From: Microbulbifer mangrovi
GTDB taxonomy: Bacteria; Pseudomonadota; Gammaproteobacteria; Pseudomonadales; Cellvibrionaceae
Reading direction: 5' to 3'
Assembly (NCBI RefSeq): GCF_002009015.1
Contig: NZ_LZDE01000314.1
Location: 1 to 34,217 of the forward strand
Length of the DNA stretch: 34,217 bases
Made by a program: the position numbers and the translations under genes. Shown in pieces: positions 7,742 to 15,045 of the stretch (position 1 is its first letter; each line of letters opens with the position of its first letter). Under the pieces are notes generated by a model. It had not been told where the DNA came from and did no database searches. It worked only from the letters and a program-made list of their open reading frames with translations.

Positions 7742-8863
7742 TTGAAAATACTCTATGGCGTACAGGGTACCGGTAACGGGCACCTGTCCCGCGCCCGGGC
7801 CATGGCGGAGGCATTTCGCCAGTTCCCGGACCTGGAAGTTCAGTGGCTGTTCAGCGGTCGCCCTCCGGAGAAATTCTTTGCCATGGAAACCTTCGGCAAT
7901 TACTGGTGGCGCGAGGGGCTCACCTTTGTGCACAAAGAAGGCAAGGTCGACCAGTTCGCCACTGGCCGACAGCTCAACCTGAGCCGACTGCTGAAAGACA
8001 TACGCGAGCTACCGGTGCAGGATTTCGATCTGGTCATCAGTGACTTCGAGCCGGTCACTGCCTGGGCGGCGAAAAAGCGCAAGCACCCGAGCCTGGGGCT
8101 CGGCCATCAATACGCATTCAACTTCTCCATTCCCACGCCCCCCTTCGGCTGGACCGCGCGCGCGATCATGAAAATGTTCGCACCAGTGCAGGTAAGCCTG
8201 GGGATGCACTGGCACCACTTCGGCCATCCAATCCTGCCACCGATTGCCCACGCGCACGAGGAGCCCGCGCCCGCGCAGCGGGAGCACGTACTGGTCTACC
8301 TGCCGTTCGAGCATGCGCAACCGCTGCTGCAACAGCTGGCCCAGGTACCACAGCGGTTTATCGTGTATGGTCTGCATACCGACCTGCCGAAAGCGGAAAA
8401 TATCACGCTCAAAGCCCCGTCCGTGGACGGCTTCCGCCACGACGTGGCCACCGCCAGAGCCGTGATCTGCAACAGTGGATTCGAGCTTATTGCCGAGACC
8501 CTGACCCTCGGCAAGCCGATACTGACGCGCCCGCTCAAGGGCCAGTTTGAACAGGAAGCCAACGCGCTGGCGCTGGAAGAATTACAGCTCGCCACTGTGG
8601 TGCCCCAGTTCGATGCCGCGGCAATCGGTCACTGGCTGGAGAAACACCCCGAGGGCGTGCGGATCCGCTGGCCGGACGTGGCGCAAGTGATCGTCGGCTG
8701 GATCGCCGAAGGCCGACGTGAAAGCCTCCACCAACTATCTGGCCGACTGTGGGACCAGGTCATTCCCGGCAATGCGGTTACGGCTTCAAAGCGCGCGCAA
8801 AGCCCCCGGGAAACGAAGCAAGAGGAAGAGGTTCAGGATATCAAGGGCAGCGAAAGTACCTGA
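7742..8863 (+). CDS. MJ1255/VC2487-family glycosyltransferase
   Basis: A 373-residue protein with the GT-B-type N-terminus of the MJ1255/VC2487 family: MKILYGVQGTGNGHLSRARA, with the glycine-rich GTGNGHLSR loop at residues 9-17. A C-terminal donor-binding region contains CNSGFELIAETLTLGKPIL and FEQEANA, as in UDP-glycosyltransferases of the MurG-like superfamily. The donor and acceptor are unknown. The start is TTG at 7742 with GGAG seven bases upstream. The last roughly 25 residues are charged and look like a disordered tail. It follows the PAP2 phosphatase on the same strand. Confidence 0.88.
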   Translation: MKILYGVQGTGNGHLSRARAMAEAFRQFPDLEVQWLFSGRPPEKFFAMETFGNYWWREGLTFVHKEGKVDQFATGRQLNLSRLLKDIRELPVQDFDLVISDFEPVTAWAAKKRKHPSLGLGHQYAFNFSIPTPPFGWTARAIMKMFAPVQVSLGMHWHHFGHPILPPIAHAHEEPAPAQREHVLVYLPFEHAQPLLQQLAQVPQRFIVYGLHTDLPKAENITLKAPSVDGFRHDVATARAVICNSGFELIAETLTLGKPILTRPLKGQFEQEANALALEELQLATVVPQFDAAAIGHWLEKHPEGVRIRWPDVAQVIVGWIAEGRRESLHQLSGRLWDQVIPGNAVTASKRAQSPRETKQEEEVQDIKGSEST

Positions 8864-8891
8864 GCCACGGCCGTAGCCCAGTACCGGAAAA

Positions 8892-8915
8892 CGCTGGCAT
8901 CAACAGATGCCAGTG
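8892..8915. other. stem-loop downstream of the glycosyltransferase gene
   Basis: CTGGCATC and GATGCCAG flank an AACA loop, and two further pairs (one G-T) extend the stem to 10 bp. No T-run follows on the plus strand; on the minus strand the stem is followed by CGTTTTCC. It may end glycosyltransferase transcription before the acyl-CoA dehydrogenase gene. Nothing else recognisable lies in 8864-9007. Confidence 0.5.
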
Positions 8916-9007
8916 GCCATTACCTGAAATATCATTGCCGCCTTTTACATCACTCCCTACTCTGGTCTGATCGACAATAAACGATGATGGCGAAGGATGT
9001 AGTGAGC

Positions 9008-10819
9008 ATGAGCGAGCAACTGCTGAACAACCGGGATATCGAATTCCTGCTGTACGAATTTCTCGATACCGAAGCACTGCTGCAGCGCCCGCGCTACAGC
9101 GAGCACTCCCGGGAGGTGTTCAATGCGACCCTGGAAACCGCGCAGACCATCGCCAACAAGTATTTTGCCGATCACTACACCAAGGGAGACGCCAACGAAC
9201 CCTCCTTTGACGGAGAAAAAGTCACCCTGATCGAAGAAACCCGCACAGCGTGGAACGCCTTCGCAGAAGCCGGATTTCTCGCCGCCCACTACGATTTCGA
9301 CGAGGGCGGCATGCAGCTGCCGGAAGTCATCCTGCGTACAGCCATGGCCCAGATCAACGCCGCGAACGTGAGCACCGCAGCCTACCCGTTTCTGACACTC
9401 GGCGCCGCCAATCTGGTGCGCAGCTTTGCCTGTGACGTGCTGCGGGACACCTATTTACCCCCGATGATGGATGGCCGCTATGCCGGCACCATGGCGCTGA
9501 CCGAGCCGGACCAGGGCTCGGCACTCGGGGACATCCGCACTACCGCCACCCCCACCGATGACGGCAGCTATCGGCTGCGCGGCCAGAAGATGTTTATTTC
9601 CGGTGGCGACCAGTCGATCACCGAAAACATCGTGCATATGGTACTGGCACGTATCAAGGATGCCCCGCCCGGAGTAAAAGGTATCTCACTGTTCCTGGTG
9701 CCCAAGCTCATACCCGGTGCAGACGGCCAGCCGGATACCCGCAACGATGTAAAACTCGCCGGCCTGCTGCACAAGATGGGCTACCGCAACACCACTTCCA
9801 CAGTATTGAATTTCGGCGAAGCATCGGATGGCGCGGTGGGCTATCTGGTGGGCGAACCCCACCGCGGATTGCACTACATGTTTCAGATGATGAATGAAGC
9901 CCGTATCGGCGTCGGCAGTGGCGCCGCGGTACTGGGTTACCGCGGTTACCTGCACGCTCTGCAATATGCCAGGGAGCGCCCCCAGGGGCGCCTGCCCTCC
10001 AACCGCGATCCGCAGTCCAGGCAGGTTCCGATCATCCAGCACGCCGACGTGCGACGGATGCTGCTGATGCAGAAAAGTTATGTGGAGGGTGGACTGGCCC
10101 TATGCTTGTACGCCTCTTCTCTGGTGGAGGACGCTCACAGTGCCACAACCTCTGTGGAACGGGAAAGGGCCGTGGAGCTGCTCGACCTGCTCACCCCCAT
10201 TGCAAAGTCCTGGCCGTCCAAATACTGCCTCAAGGCAAACGACCTCGCGATCCAGGTGCTGGGCGGCTCCGGCTATATTCGCGAGTACCCGCTGGAACAG
10301 CTGTACCGCGACAACCGCCTCAACCCGATCCATGAGGGCACAGAAGGTATCCAGGCAATGGACCTGCTCGGGCGAAAAGTGCCGGCAAAAGGGATGGCGG
10401 GATACCAGATTCTGACCCAGGAAATACACAAGACACTGTCCGCATGTACCGGGGACAGCACTCTGGAACCTCTGGTGGAGGGCGTGAACTCGGGACTGAA
10501 TCAGTTGAACGGGATCTCTGAAAACCTGTTACTGCAGATGTCCGCAGACCCGGACCGCGGCCTGGCCAATGCCACGCTGTACCTGGATGTATTCGGACGT
10601 GTGGTGGTGAGCTGGATCTGGCTAAAACAGGCCGCTATCGCCTCGGCAAAGCTCGCAGAAGGTTCCGCAATCAGCGCCGAGGACAAGAATTTTTACCGCG
10701 GAAAACTGCAAGCAGCGCGTTTTTATATCCAGTGGGAGTTGCCGGAGATCACCCCGCAAATCGCTCTGCTCGAGTCGGCCAACTCCGTACCTTTCGAAAT
10801 GCAGCAAGCGTGGTTCTGA
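9008..10819 (+). CDS. acyl-CoA dehydrogenase, ~600-residue type with C-terminal extension
   Basis: A 603-residue flavoprotein that should oxidise an acyl-CoA to the 2-enoyl-CoA, passing electrons to an electron-transfer flavoprotein. It has the extra N-terminal segment (LLYEFLDTEALLQRPRY) and long C-terminal domain of the FadE/DmdC-like group. The FAD/substrate region reads MALTEPDQGSALGDIRT, and IHEGTEGIQ places the catalytic glutamate near residue 443. I prefer the ATG at 9008, about 10 bases after AAGGA; ATGs at 8984 and 8987 lack a ribosome site. The relation to 3-methylmercaptopropionyl-CoA dehydrogenase (DmdC) is only at family level, and the chain-length specificity is unknown. Confidence 0.92.
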   Translation: MSEQLLNNRDIEFLLYEFLDTEALLQRPRYSEHSREVFNATLETAQTIANKYFADHYTKGDANEPSFDGEKVTLIEETRTAWNAFAEAGFLAAHYDFDEGGMQLPEVILRTAMAQINAANVSTAAYPFLTLGAANLVRSFACDVLRDTYLPPMMDGRYAGTMALTEPDQGSALGDIRTTATPTDDGSYRLRGQKMFISGGDQSITENIVHMVLARIKDAPPGVKGISLFLVPKLIPGADGQPDTRNDVKLAGLLHKMGYRNTTSTVLNFGEASDGAVGYLVGEPHRGLHYMFQMMNEARIGVGSGAAVLGYRGYLHALQYARERPQGRLPSNRDPQSRQVPIIQHADVRRMLLMQKSYVEGGLALCLYASSLVEDAHSATTSVERERAVELLDLLTPIAKSWPSKYCLKANDLAIQVLGGSGYIREYPLEQLYRDNRLNPIHEGTEGIQAMDLLGRKVPAKGMAGYQILTQEIHKTLSACTGDSTLEPLVEGVNSGLNQLNGISENLLLQMSADPDRGLANATLYLDVFGRVVVSWIWLKQAAIASAKLAEGSAISAEDKNFYRGKLQAARFYIQWELPEITPQIALLESANSVPFEMQQAWF

Positions 10820-10859
10820 TTACCCGCGGCGGACAATCAGGCCTCTTGTATCCACTTCG

Positions 10860-11675
10860 TTAGAGGTTGTGGCGCGCCTGCTCCCGCTTCAGGTGCGCCA
10901 CCGCCTCGCGCATGGTGGTGACCCAGTAGCGGTCCGGGTGCGCAGCCAGGTGGTCCAGTAACTGCTGGTGCGCTTCGGAAGTAACTTCAATGTAGTCTCC
11001 GCCCACCCCGTGAAACATAAAACCCACCAGGCTGTTGTTATCGCGAGCCGCTTCCGCCACCGCAATCAGCTCTTCTGCGCTCTTGTCCGCTCCATCGAAG
11101 GAAGCCAGGCGATACAAGTCTGTATTGTCCTGCTGGTGCTGACCGTCATCGGAAAACAGGCGCGCACCGCTCACCAGGCTCTTGAGGGCCGGCACCACAT
11201 CTTCACCGCCGGCGAGCATGTCGCCACAGGGATAGGCAAAGGTGCGCTGCTTTTTGCCATCGATCGCCTCCAGCATGTTATTGGTTGCCTGCACTTCCTC
11301 GGCAAACTGTTCCAGGGAGTAATTATCGAGATCCTGCCAGGGCTTTACCCAGCTGCGATTGGAGAGAGACTTGCGACAGGGGTGGTACAGCATGTGGTTG
11401 CCCAGCTCATGACCGCGCTCGGCCGCACGCCGCCACTCATGCATTCGCAGGCGGATGGAGGGACGCGCCCCGCTGATATAGAAAGTACCGGGCAGGTTGA
11501 GCTGGTTCAGCTGCGGGATGGCGACGTCGAGATGGGAATCCAGGGCGTCGTCATAGGTGAGCACCACAGCGACTTCCGCGCCCCCAGGCCACGGGGAGTT
11601 TTGCTCTGCGCCAGCGGCTATGGACCACACCGCAAGTACAGCAACGAGTAATTTCCCGAACAGTGGAGATTGCAT
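10860..11675 (-). CDS. secreted polysaccharide deacetylase (NodB-fold, CE4-like)
   Basis: This 271-residue protein has a signal peptide (MQSPLFGKLLVAVLAVWSIA, with cleavage near AGA-EQ at about 23). The NodB-type domain shows TYDDA at residues 40-44 in place of the usual TFDDG, and metal-binding His94-x3-His98 in GNHMLYHPC. AYPCGD and FMFHGVGGDY correspond to later family motifs. It probably removes acetyl groups from an exported polysaccharide or peptidoglycan. The start is ATG at 11675; the frame also has a TTG codon before it at 11678, but an AAGGGA ribosome site fits the ATG. It lies 59 bp after the PhoQ-like kinase on the same strand and may be a downstream member of that transcript. Confidence 0.88.
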   Translation of the reverse strand: MQSPLFGKLLVAVLAVWSIAAGAEQNSPWPGGAEVAVVLTYDDALDSHLDVAIPQLNQLNLPGTFYISGARPSIRLRMHEWRRAAERGHELGNHMLYHPCRKSLSNRSWVKPWQDLDNYSLEQFAEEVQATNNMLEAIDGKKQRTFAYPCGDMLAGGEDVVPALKSLVSGARLFSDDGQHQQDNTDLYRLASFDGADKSAEELIAVAEAARDNNSLVGFMFHGVGGDYIEVTSEAHQQLLDHLAAHPDRYWVTTMREAVAHLKREQARHNL

Positions 11676-11734
11676 CAAAATTCCCTTTTTTATTACCTTA
11701 ATGCGCTGGAGTACTCCGTCCAGAGCGCGCCCGG

Positions 11735-13174
11735 TCAGAGGCTGACCCGCAGCGTCAGGCCGCCGAGATCCGCGTCACCGCGCTCCTCCGGGGGCACAGT
11801 GGCGATGTTACCGTGGTAACTCTCCACAATATCCACCACCACCGCAAGCCCTATCCCCTGTCCCTGTTGCTGCTGGTCCGCGCGCACCCCGCGCTGCACC
11901 ACCTGGCGCCACTGGGTTTCACTGAGTCCGGGGCCGTTATCGGATACCAGAATCTCGAGACCGCGCTGATCCGCGGTATTCTCGACCTTGACCAGCAGAC
12001 GACCGCCGCCGTACTTGTAACCGTTGTCCAGCAGGTTGCCGAGCATCTCCATGAGATCGCCCTCATCCCCATAAAACAGTACGGATTCATCACACAGCAG
12101 CTCCGCATCCACTGACTTGCCGCGGTAGACCTTGTCCAGGGCCGAGAGAATTTTTTCTGCCAGTGGCTGCACCTTTACCCCACGCAAAATCGACTTGGGT
12201 GAAGTAGCCACCGCGCGTTTCAACTGATAGCTGATAATACTGTCCATGCGCTGCACCTGCTCGGCCAGTGCAGCCTGGGTGCTCTGTGGGTCGGTCTTGG
12301 TGTCGAGTCCCTTCAATACCGCCAGCGGCGTCTTCAGGCTATGAGCCAGATCGCCAAGGGTATGCCGGGTCTTCTCGCGCTGGCGGCGCTCGTTTTCGAT
12401 CAGTAAATTGAGGTTGTCGGTAAGCGGCACCAGCTCCCGGGGAAAGCGCCCCTGCAGGGTATCGCTGCCACCCTGCTGCATTTCTTTCAGTGCTCGCGCC
12501 ACTTCGCGCAACGGCGCCAGTCCCCAGCGCAAAACCAGCAGCTGTACCGCGATCAGTGCCAGCGCGCCGATTCCCAGCCAGCGCCATAAAGTGCCGCTGA
12601 ACTGATTCACCTGGGCATAGAGTGGAGCCGCGTCCTCGAGAATCACAAACGTAAACTGCAGTTCGTTTTCCAGTCCCCAGGCAATGCCCTGGCGAAAACT
12701 GGTGTACGGCGTATCCAGATCCGGCAGCTGGACTTCGGCAAATACCTGTTGTCCCTGACGCAGGGGCAACGGCAGTGGCAGCGCAGAAAAATTAGGCAGA
12801 CTGAGAGCGGACTGGGAACGCCAGATTACCCGTCCCCGGGCATCCATAACCGCCCCGATCAGGCCGGAATCTGGCTGGTTGAAGCGCTGCTCCGGCAGGT
12901 TCAACGGCAGATGCAGAGTGTCCCCATCCGGTTCAGCCACCGCCAGCAGCGTGTATATATGCAGCTGTAATTCACGCGCTTTGGCCTCATCCAGTGAAGT
13001 GCGGTAAGCGCGCTCCAGTACCCCAGACAGCACCGCCAGAAATACCAGCAGCACCAGCGTAGCCACGAGGGAAAGACGACCGGAAAGGGAGTGCCACCAG
13101 CGCGAGAGGGATATGCGCGCGCGGGGCATCGATGAGAAGCGCCGCGAAAGCGACTGGAGCCCGCGCGACAACAC
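11735..13174 (-). CDS. PhoQ-like sensor histidine kinase
   Basis: This is an inner-membrane sensor kinase of 479 residues from the GTG at 13174. Two membrane segments (about 35-53 and 199-216) bracket a periplasmic sensor of roughly 145 residues. A HAMP-like linker precedes the H-box LAHSLKTPLAVL, with phosphoacceptor His278. The N-box NLLDNGYKYGG and G-boxes DNGPGL and GQGIGLAVV follow. HSLKTPLAVL is characteristic of PhoQ. The GTG at 13174 is 4 bp after the regulator's stop; an ATG at 13129 is the alternative, and a longer frame to 13252 would overlap the regulator. The signal sensed (Mg2+, peptides or another) is not known. Confidence 0.9.
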   Translation of the reverse strand: MLSRGLQSLSRRFSSMPRARISLSRWWHSLSGRLSLVATLVLLVFLAVLSGVLERAYRTSLDEAKARELQLHIYTLLAVAEPDGDTLHLPLNLPEQRFNQPDSGLIGAVMDARGRVIWRSQSALSLPNFSALPLPLPLRQGQQVFAEVQLPDLDTPYTSFRQGIAWGLENELQFTFVILEDAAPLYAQVNQFSGTLWRWLGIGALALIAVQLLVLRWGLAPLREVARALKEMQQGGSDTLQGRFPRELVPLTDNLNLLIENERRQREKTRHTLGDLAHSLKTPLAVLKGLDTKTDPQSTQAALAEQVQRMDSIISYQLKRAVATSPKSILRGVKVQPLAEKILSALDKVYRGKSVDAELLCDESVLFYGDEGDLMEMLGNLLDNGYKYGGGRLLVKVENTADQRGLEILVSDNGPGLSETQWRQVVQRGVRADQQQQGQGIGLAVVVDIVESYHGNIATVPPEERGDADLGGLTLRVSL

Positions 13175-13178
13175 GGAG

Positions 13179-13856
13179 TCAGCCCGCTTCAGCGGTGAAT
13201 CGATAACCGCGACCGCGCAGGGTTTCGATGGGTTTGACACCGCCCGCCGCATCCAGTTTTTTGCGCAACCGACCGATAAACACCTCGATCACGTTGCTAT
13301 CGCGATCGCAGTCCTGCTCGTAGATATGCTCGGTGAGGGTGGTTTTCGACACCACTTCATCCGGGTGCAGCATCAGATATTCCAGCACCTTGTATTCGAA
13401 CGAAGTGAGTTCCAGCTCACTGCCGGAGACCTTCACCCGCTGGGCACTGGTATCCAGCTCGATGGGGCCGGCGTTAATAGTGGGCGAGGAAAAACCGGCA
13501 GAGCGGCGCACCAGCGCGTTCAGGCGCGCCAGCAATTCTTCGGTGTGGAAGGGTTTGGTCAGGTAGTCGTCGCCGCCGGCCTCGAGTCCCCGCACCCGCT
13601 CCTGCCAGTGGCCGCGGGCGGTAAGGATCAGGATCGGAAAATGCCGCCCTTCCTTGCGCAGGGTTTCGATCACCTGGATACCGTCGATCTTGGGCAAACC
13701 GAGATCCATCACTGCCACGTCGTAGGGGTACTCGCGGCCCAGATAGAGGGCCTCTTCCCCGTCCGGGGCATCATCCACCGTGTAACCTGCATTGCGCAGG
13801 GATGAAGCCAGTTGTTCTCGCAGGGCGTACTCGTCTTCCACCAACAGTGCGCGCAT
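13179..13856 (-). CDS. PhoP-like response regulator (OmpR/PhoB family)
   Basis: A 225-residue two-component regulator. The receiver domain (1 to about 115) has the acidic pair near Asp8, phosphoacceptor Asp51 in VMDLGLP and Lys101 in YLTKPFH. The C-terminal winged helix (about 125-220) contains LTSFEYKVLEYLM and VIEVFIGRLRKKL plus the terminal GRGYRF hairpin. Overall it resembles E. coli PhoP over its whole length (LTARGHWQERV against LTARESWQDKV). The kinase gene follows 4 bp downstream and a PepSY gene precedes it by 36 bp. It is the likely binder of the direct repeat at 15004-15020, which is an inference from family geometry. Confidence 0.94.
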   Translation of the reverse strand: MRALLVEDEYALREQLASSLRNAGYTVDDAPDGEEALYLGREYPYDVAVMDLGLPKIDGIQVIETLRKEGRHFPILILTARGHWQERVRGLEAGGDDYLTKPFHTEELLARLNALVRRSAGFSSPTINAGPIELDTSAQRVKVSGSELELTSFEYKVLEYLMLHPDEVVSKTTLTEHIYEQDCDRDSNVIEVFIGRLRKKLDAAGGVKPIETLRGRGYRFTAEAG

Positions 13857-13892
13857 AAAATATCCTCTGCCTGTTATCTATCGGTGCGGTTC

Positions 13893-14255
13893 TCAGCGGG
13901 AGATTCGCCCGCTCGCTTTGTCCACATACACCACATAGACCTGACTCTTGTCAGAAAGTCCCTTCACCCGGTACATACTGCGGCCGTTGCGCTGCACTTC
14001 ACTGATCGCCAGGATCTTGCCGCCGTAGCGCTTCTTCACGATGGCTGCCGCCTGGTCTCGGGAAATGCTGCGTTTTTGCACTCGCACGGTGGCCAGTGGC
14101 TGCACATTGAGATAGTGCAATCCGCGCTGCGTCGGCTCCGCAACCGCAGCCCGCAAATCCTTCTGCTGCCCGGCATAGAGCGGAGAGGCAATCAGCGCGA
14201 CCAGCAGGCCGGTCACCAGTACCATCACAGCTTTTGGGGTAGCGGGAAATTTCAC
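13893..14255 (-). CDS. PepSY domain-containing periplasmic protein
   Basis: This 120-residue protein has a signal peptide (cleavage after about residue 28, LYA-GQQ) and one C-terminal PepSY domain: SRDQAAAIVKKRYGGKILAISEVQ followed by YRVKGL and YVVYVDKASGRI. PepSY proteins are often encoded beside PhoPQ-like pairs, where a modulating or sensing role is suspected. I chose the GTG at 14255 because AGGAG lies eight bases upstream and the signal peptide begins there; the frame extending to 14300 overlaps the preceding gene. It lies between the glycine-zipper gene (41 bp) and the regulator (36 bp). Confidence 0.88.
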   Translation of the reverse strand: MKFPATPKAVMVLVTGLLVALIASPLYAGQQKDLRAAVAEPTQRGLHYLNVQPLATVRVQKRSISRDQAAAIVKKRYGGKILAISEVQRNGRSMYRVKGLSDKSQVYVVYVDKASGRISR

Positions 14256-14296
14256 AATGCAGCTCCTGTTATTCTGAATACACCGGTCTGACTCCA

Positions 14297-14881
14297 TCAA
14301 AGGACCGGCGTGACGTCTACGCGTACCCGGATTCTATCTCCAGGATGCTGGTCAGTGCGAATTAGATATTCCTGACCGTTATAGCGGTAGTTTACGTCAT
14401 ATCCTACCAATTCCCGACGGGTGCTGACTTCTTCGACAACCTGGCAGCGCTGCTGGCTACCGTACTGCACCGGTGCATTGTGGCGACTGACGGCGCTGCC
14501 AATCATTGCGCCCACTGCCGCACCCGCTACCGTACCGGCACTTTTGTTGCCGCGATGGTAATGACCGTAACGGCCGCGGCCATGGCGATAGCCACGCGCG
14601 GCATCGCGCCCGACGGCGGCGCCGATCAGGCCACCGATGATGGCGCCCGCAGGAGAGGGTTGCTGGTAGGTAACGGTCTGGTCCCAGCACTGGGTGCGCG
14701 GTTCGACTACCTGGATATCGTTATAGATGGGGGTCACACCGGTGACGATGGCGTAATCGTAGCCGTCCTGGCCCTCGTAGTACCCGCTCTCACCGGCGTT
14801 GCTGTAGGCACTGACACCCACCAGGCTCGCGGTCAGGCCGACAAAGGCCAGTTGCTTGATAAGTCTTTGAATATTGATCAT
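14297..14881 (-). CDS. glycine zipper 2TM domain-containing envelope protein
   Basis: This 194-residue protein is a Rickettsia 17 kDa antigen-like envelope protein. A signal peptide ends near SNA-GES (about residue 28). Two glycine-zipper hairpin segments follow: AGAIIGGLIGAAVG near residue 80 and AGTVAGAAVGAMIG near 116. Between them is an unusual linker rich in Arg, Gly, His and Tyr (RGYRHGRGRYGHYHRG). There is no lipobox cysteine at the cleavage site, unlike SlyB. The start has GGGAG eight bases upstream. It is the first gene of the apparent PepSY/PhoPQ-like operon and could be an outer-membrane stress indicator; its function is unknown. Confidence 0.87.
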   Translation of the reverse strand: MINIQRLIKQLAFVGLTASLVGVSAYSNAGESGYYEGQDGYDYAIVTGVTPIYNDIQVVEPRTQCWDQTVTYQQPSPAGAIIGGLIGAAVGRDAARGYRHGRGRYGHYHRGNKSAGTVAGAAVGAMIGSAVSRHNAPVQYGSQQRCQVVEEVSTRRELVGYDVNYRYNGQEYLIRTDQHPGDRIRVRVDVTPVL

Positions 14882-14987
14882 GTGCAGAGCTCCCTGAGAC
14901 CCGGGCTGCGATGCCCGCTGGCGGCCGCCGCACCCTCTGGATACGGCGATCTTCGTCTGTTAAACGGCCTTTCCAGCCGATGGAAGC

Positions 14988-14993
14988 ACTTTA
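14988..14993 (-). promoter_or_regulatory. candidate -10 element of the PepSY/PhoPQ-like operon
   Basis: TAAAGT on the minus strand matches TATAAT at 4 of 6 positions. It lies 10 bases after the direct repeat at 15004-15020, leaving no good -35. That is the layout expected for a response-regulator-activated promoter. It predicts a transcription start near 14981 and a leader of about 100 bases. Confidence 0.35.
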
Positions 14994-15003
14994 ATCCCGG
15001 TAG

Positions 15004-15020
15004 CCTGAATCTTTCCTGAA
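15004..15020 (-). promoter_or_regulatory. direct repeat TTCAGG-N5-TTCAGG, candidate response-regulator box
   Basis: Two identical hexamers are repeated with an 11-bp period on the minus strand. This is the standard spacing for tandem half-sites of OmpR/PhoB-family regulators (E. coli PhoP: GTTTA-N5-GTTTA). The repeat lies 123 bp upstream of the glycine-zipper start and 10 bp before a -10-like TAAAGT, at the head of the operon that encodes a PhoP-like regulator. Autoregulation is inferred. Confidence 0.5.
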
Positions 15021-15045
15021 CTCGGCGGAACTTTTTACCGAGCGC

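Noticed and set aside
11706..11723. Hairpin CTGGA/TCCAG between the kinase and deacetylase genes as a terminator
   Set aside because: The stem is short and followed on the coding strand by an A-rich, not T-rich, tract.
13175..13252. N-terminal extension of the kinase into the response regulator gene
   Set aside because: It would overlap the regulator's 3' end by about 74 bp. The GTG at 13174, 4 bp after the regulator stop, is simpler.
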